From Melioribacteraceae bacterium (GTDB lineage: Bacteria > Bacteroidota > Ignavibacteria > Ignavibacteriales > Melioribacteraceae), in assembly GCA_027036655.1 (NCBI GenBank), contig JALWEC010000557.1, positions 1 through 6,059 on the forward strand: DNA of 6,059 nucleotides, written 5' to 3'. The notes under the pieces are model-generated. The model was not told the DNA's origin and did no database searches. It worked only from the letters and a program-made list of their open reading frames with translations. The position numbers and the translations under genes are program-made. This document shows, piece after piece, positions 5,151 to 6,059 of the stretch. Positions within the stretch are counted from its first letter, which is position 1; each line of letters opens with the position of its first letter.

Positions 5151-6059
5151 ATGAAGATTGATTCAAAAATACTACTGATTGTTTTACTCTTTTTTTCGCT
5201 CACTCTCTTTGCTCAAAAAAGCAGAACTGCTGCTATGGGAGGACTGAGCTTTTCTATCCGTGATTTAGACGAGTCGTTCGATCCTTATACGCTCGGCGGA
5301 AATACGGCGTGGCTCGCCGAAAGCCAAAAAAATGCAAGACTGGAAATAACCCCTTTGCAAAATTCGTCTTACGGAACATACCGGAGAAAATACACGGCGG
5401 AGAGAATTAATAATTACGGAGTTCATTTCCTTGATCTAAAACCGCTTGGAGTTTCCGGCACTTTTCTCGGCGAGGCTTTGTACGATTATCAGATACGCTT
5501 TAAAAATTATAGGAATTTAAAATTTAATCCTTATGCGGGCGAAGGATTTTTCTTTACCGACACTACGACGGGAAATACAACATACAAAGGTCCGATGTTC
5601 CGTCTTTCGCACAGTTTGCGAATATACAAAAATCTTTATGCCGGTGGCGGAGTGCGTTATCAAATTCTAAACGGGCTGAAGGACGTTTACACATTTGGAG
5701 AAACAGTTTACCGTAATGTTGAAGGAGATTTAGGGCTTGCTTATCAATTCTCCGGCGGAATAACAATAGGTGCAAGCGTTCACGGAACAAACTCGCAGGA
5801 AAGAATTGAAGCAAGCGACGTTAATTTATTGACAGTTAGAACTTTTGAATGGCGCGGCGAAACACATTCCATTGAGTTGAGAGGTTCGTCTCAAAAATAT
5901 AAAATTACAAAAGCCGGCGAAGTTTTTTCCGGACAGATATATTATCATCCTGATGAGAAACTGGAAATTGGAGTTGCAGCTGATTACGGTATTAGCGGCA
6001 GCAGATTTCTTTATCCAGAGGGGAGTCTCGTTGACGTCGAGGATGGATACGCGTCGTTT
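5151..6059 (+). CDS. Secreted outer-membrane beta-barrel-like protein, 3' end beyond the window (at least 303 aa)
   Basis: ATG 5151, 14 bp after the lipoprotein stop, opens a frame with no stop to the window end. The signal peptide is MKIDSKILLIVLLFFSLTLFAQ (cleavage near residue 21). The mature part shows short amphipathic strands of alternating aromatic/hydrophobic and polar residues separated by turns (YGTYRRKYTAERINNYGVHF, GPMFRLSHSLRIYKNLYAGG, GVRYQILNGLKDVY, EGDLGLAYQFSGGITIG, KLEIGVAADYGISG), typical of an outer-membrane barrel. No TonB plug is present and there is no catalytic motif. The position after a TonB receptor and a DUF4876 lipoprotein, plus the NTAW start and strand pattern, suggest the DUF6850-type barrel seen in such clusters. 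That assignment is tentative. Tight spacing places it in the same transcript. The missing C-terminus prevents a length check. Confidence 0.75.
   Translation, partial: MKIDSKILLIVLLFFSLTLFAQKSRTAAMGGLSFSIRDLDESFDPYTLGGNTAWLAESQKNARLEITPLQNSSYGTYRRKYTAERINNYGVHFLDLKPLGVSGTFLGEALYDYQIRFKNYRNLKFNPYAGEGFFFTDTTTGNTTYKGPMFRLSHSLRIYKNLYAGGGVRYQILNGLKDVYTFGETVYRNVEGDLGLAYQFSGGITIGASVHGTNSQERIEASDVNLLTVRTFEWRGETHSIELRGSSQKYKITKAGEVFSGQIYYHPDEKLEIGVAADYGISGSRFLYPEGSLVDVEDGYASF

Noticed and set aside
5563..5814. 83-aa minus-strand ORF
   Set aside because: Antisense within the third operon gene, whose signal peptide and strand pattern make the plus strand the coding one.

Overview
The window looks like chromosomal DNA from the Bacteroidota/Ignavibacteriota side of the FCB group. 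The evidence is a carboxypeptidase-like-domain TonB receptor, a DUF4876-type lipoprotein, a promoter matching the Bacteroidota TAnnTTTG pattern, weak Shine-Dalgarno use, and a four-helix-bundle (23S intervening-sequence-type) gene. The genus cannot be fixed from this sequence alone.

Left part (1-1405), AT-rich and repeat-laden. It opens with the last 39 codons of an unidentified protein (3-122). Next comes a four-helix-bundle gene (189-873) that is split in two. Its first 54 codons and last 68 codons are both intact and join into a 122-residue protein of normal family length once a 316-bp block is removed. That block (about 351-666) is almost entirely one small GIY-YIG nuclease gene (377-646). 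It is bounded by perfect 13-bp inverted repeats (352-364 and 652-664). It therefore looks like a minimal nuclease-only mobile element sitting in the most conserved motif (SNIA/EG) of its host gene. The host gene is itself bracketed by TCCGCC/GGCGGA palindromes (145-159 and 882-896); a third copy lies at 1051-1064 and several half copies are nearby. The interval 874-1405 contains no convincing gene.

Right part (1406-6059), better coding composition, one strand. A Bacteroidota-type promoter (1333-1362) precedes three tightly packed genes. They are a TonB-dependent outer-membrane receptor (1406-4036), a DUF4876-like surface lipoprotein beginning 2 bp after its stop (4039-5136), and a secreted, probably beta-barrel outer-membrane protein starting 14 bp later and running off the window (5151-6059). 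All three have export signals, and the spacing indicates one transcript. The likely job is acquisition or surface handling of an unknown ligand at the outer membrane: the receptor would be the energised gate, the lipoprotein a surface partner in the place SusD takes beside SusC, and the third protein an additional outer-membrane component. The substrate cannot be read from the sequence.
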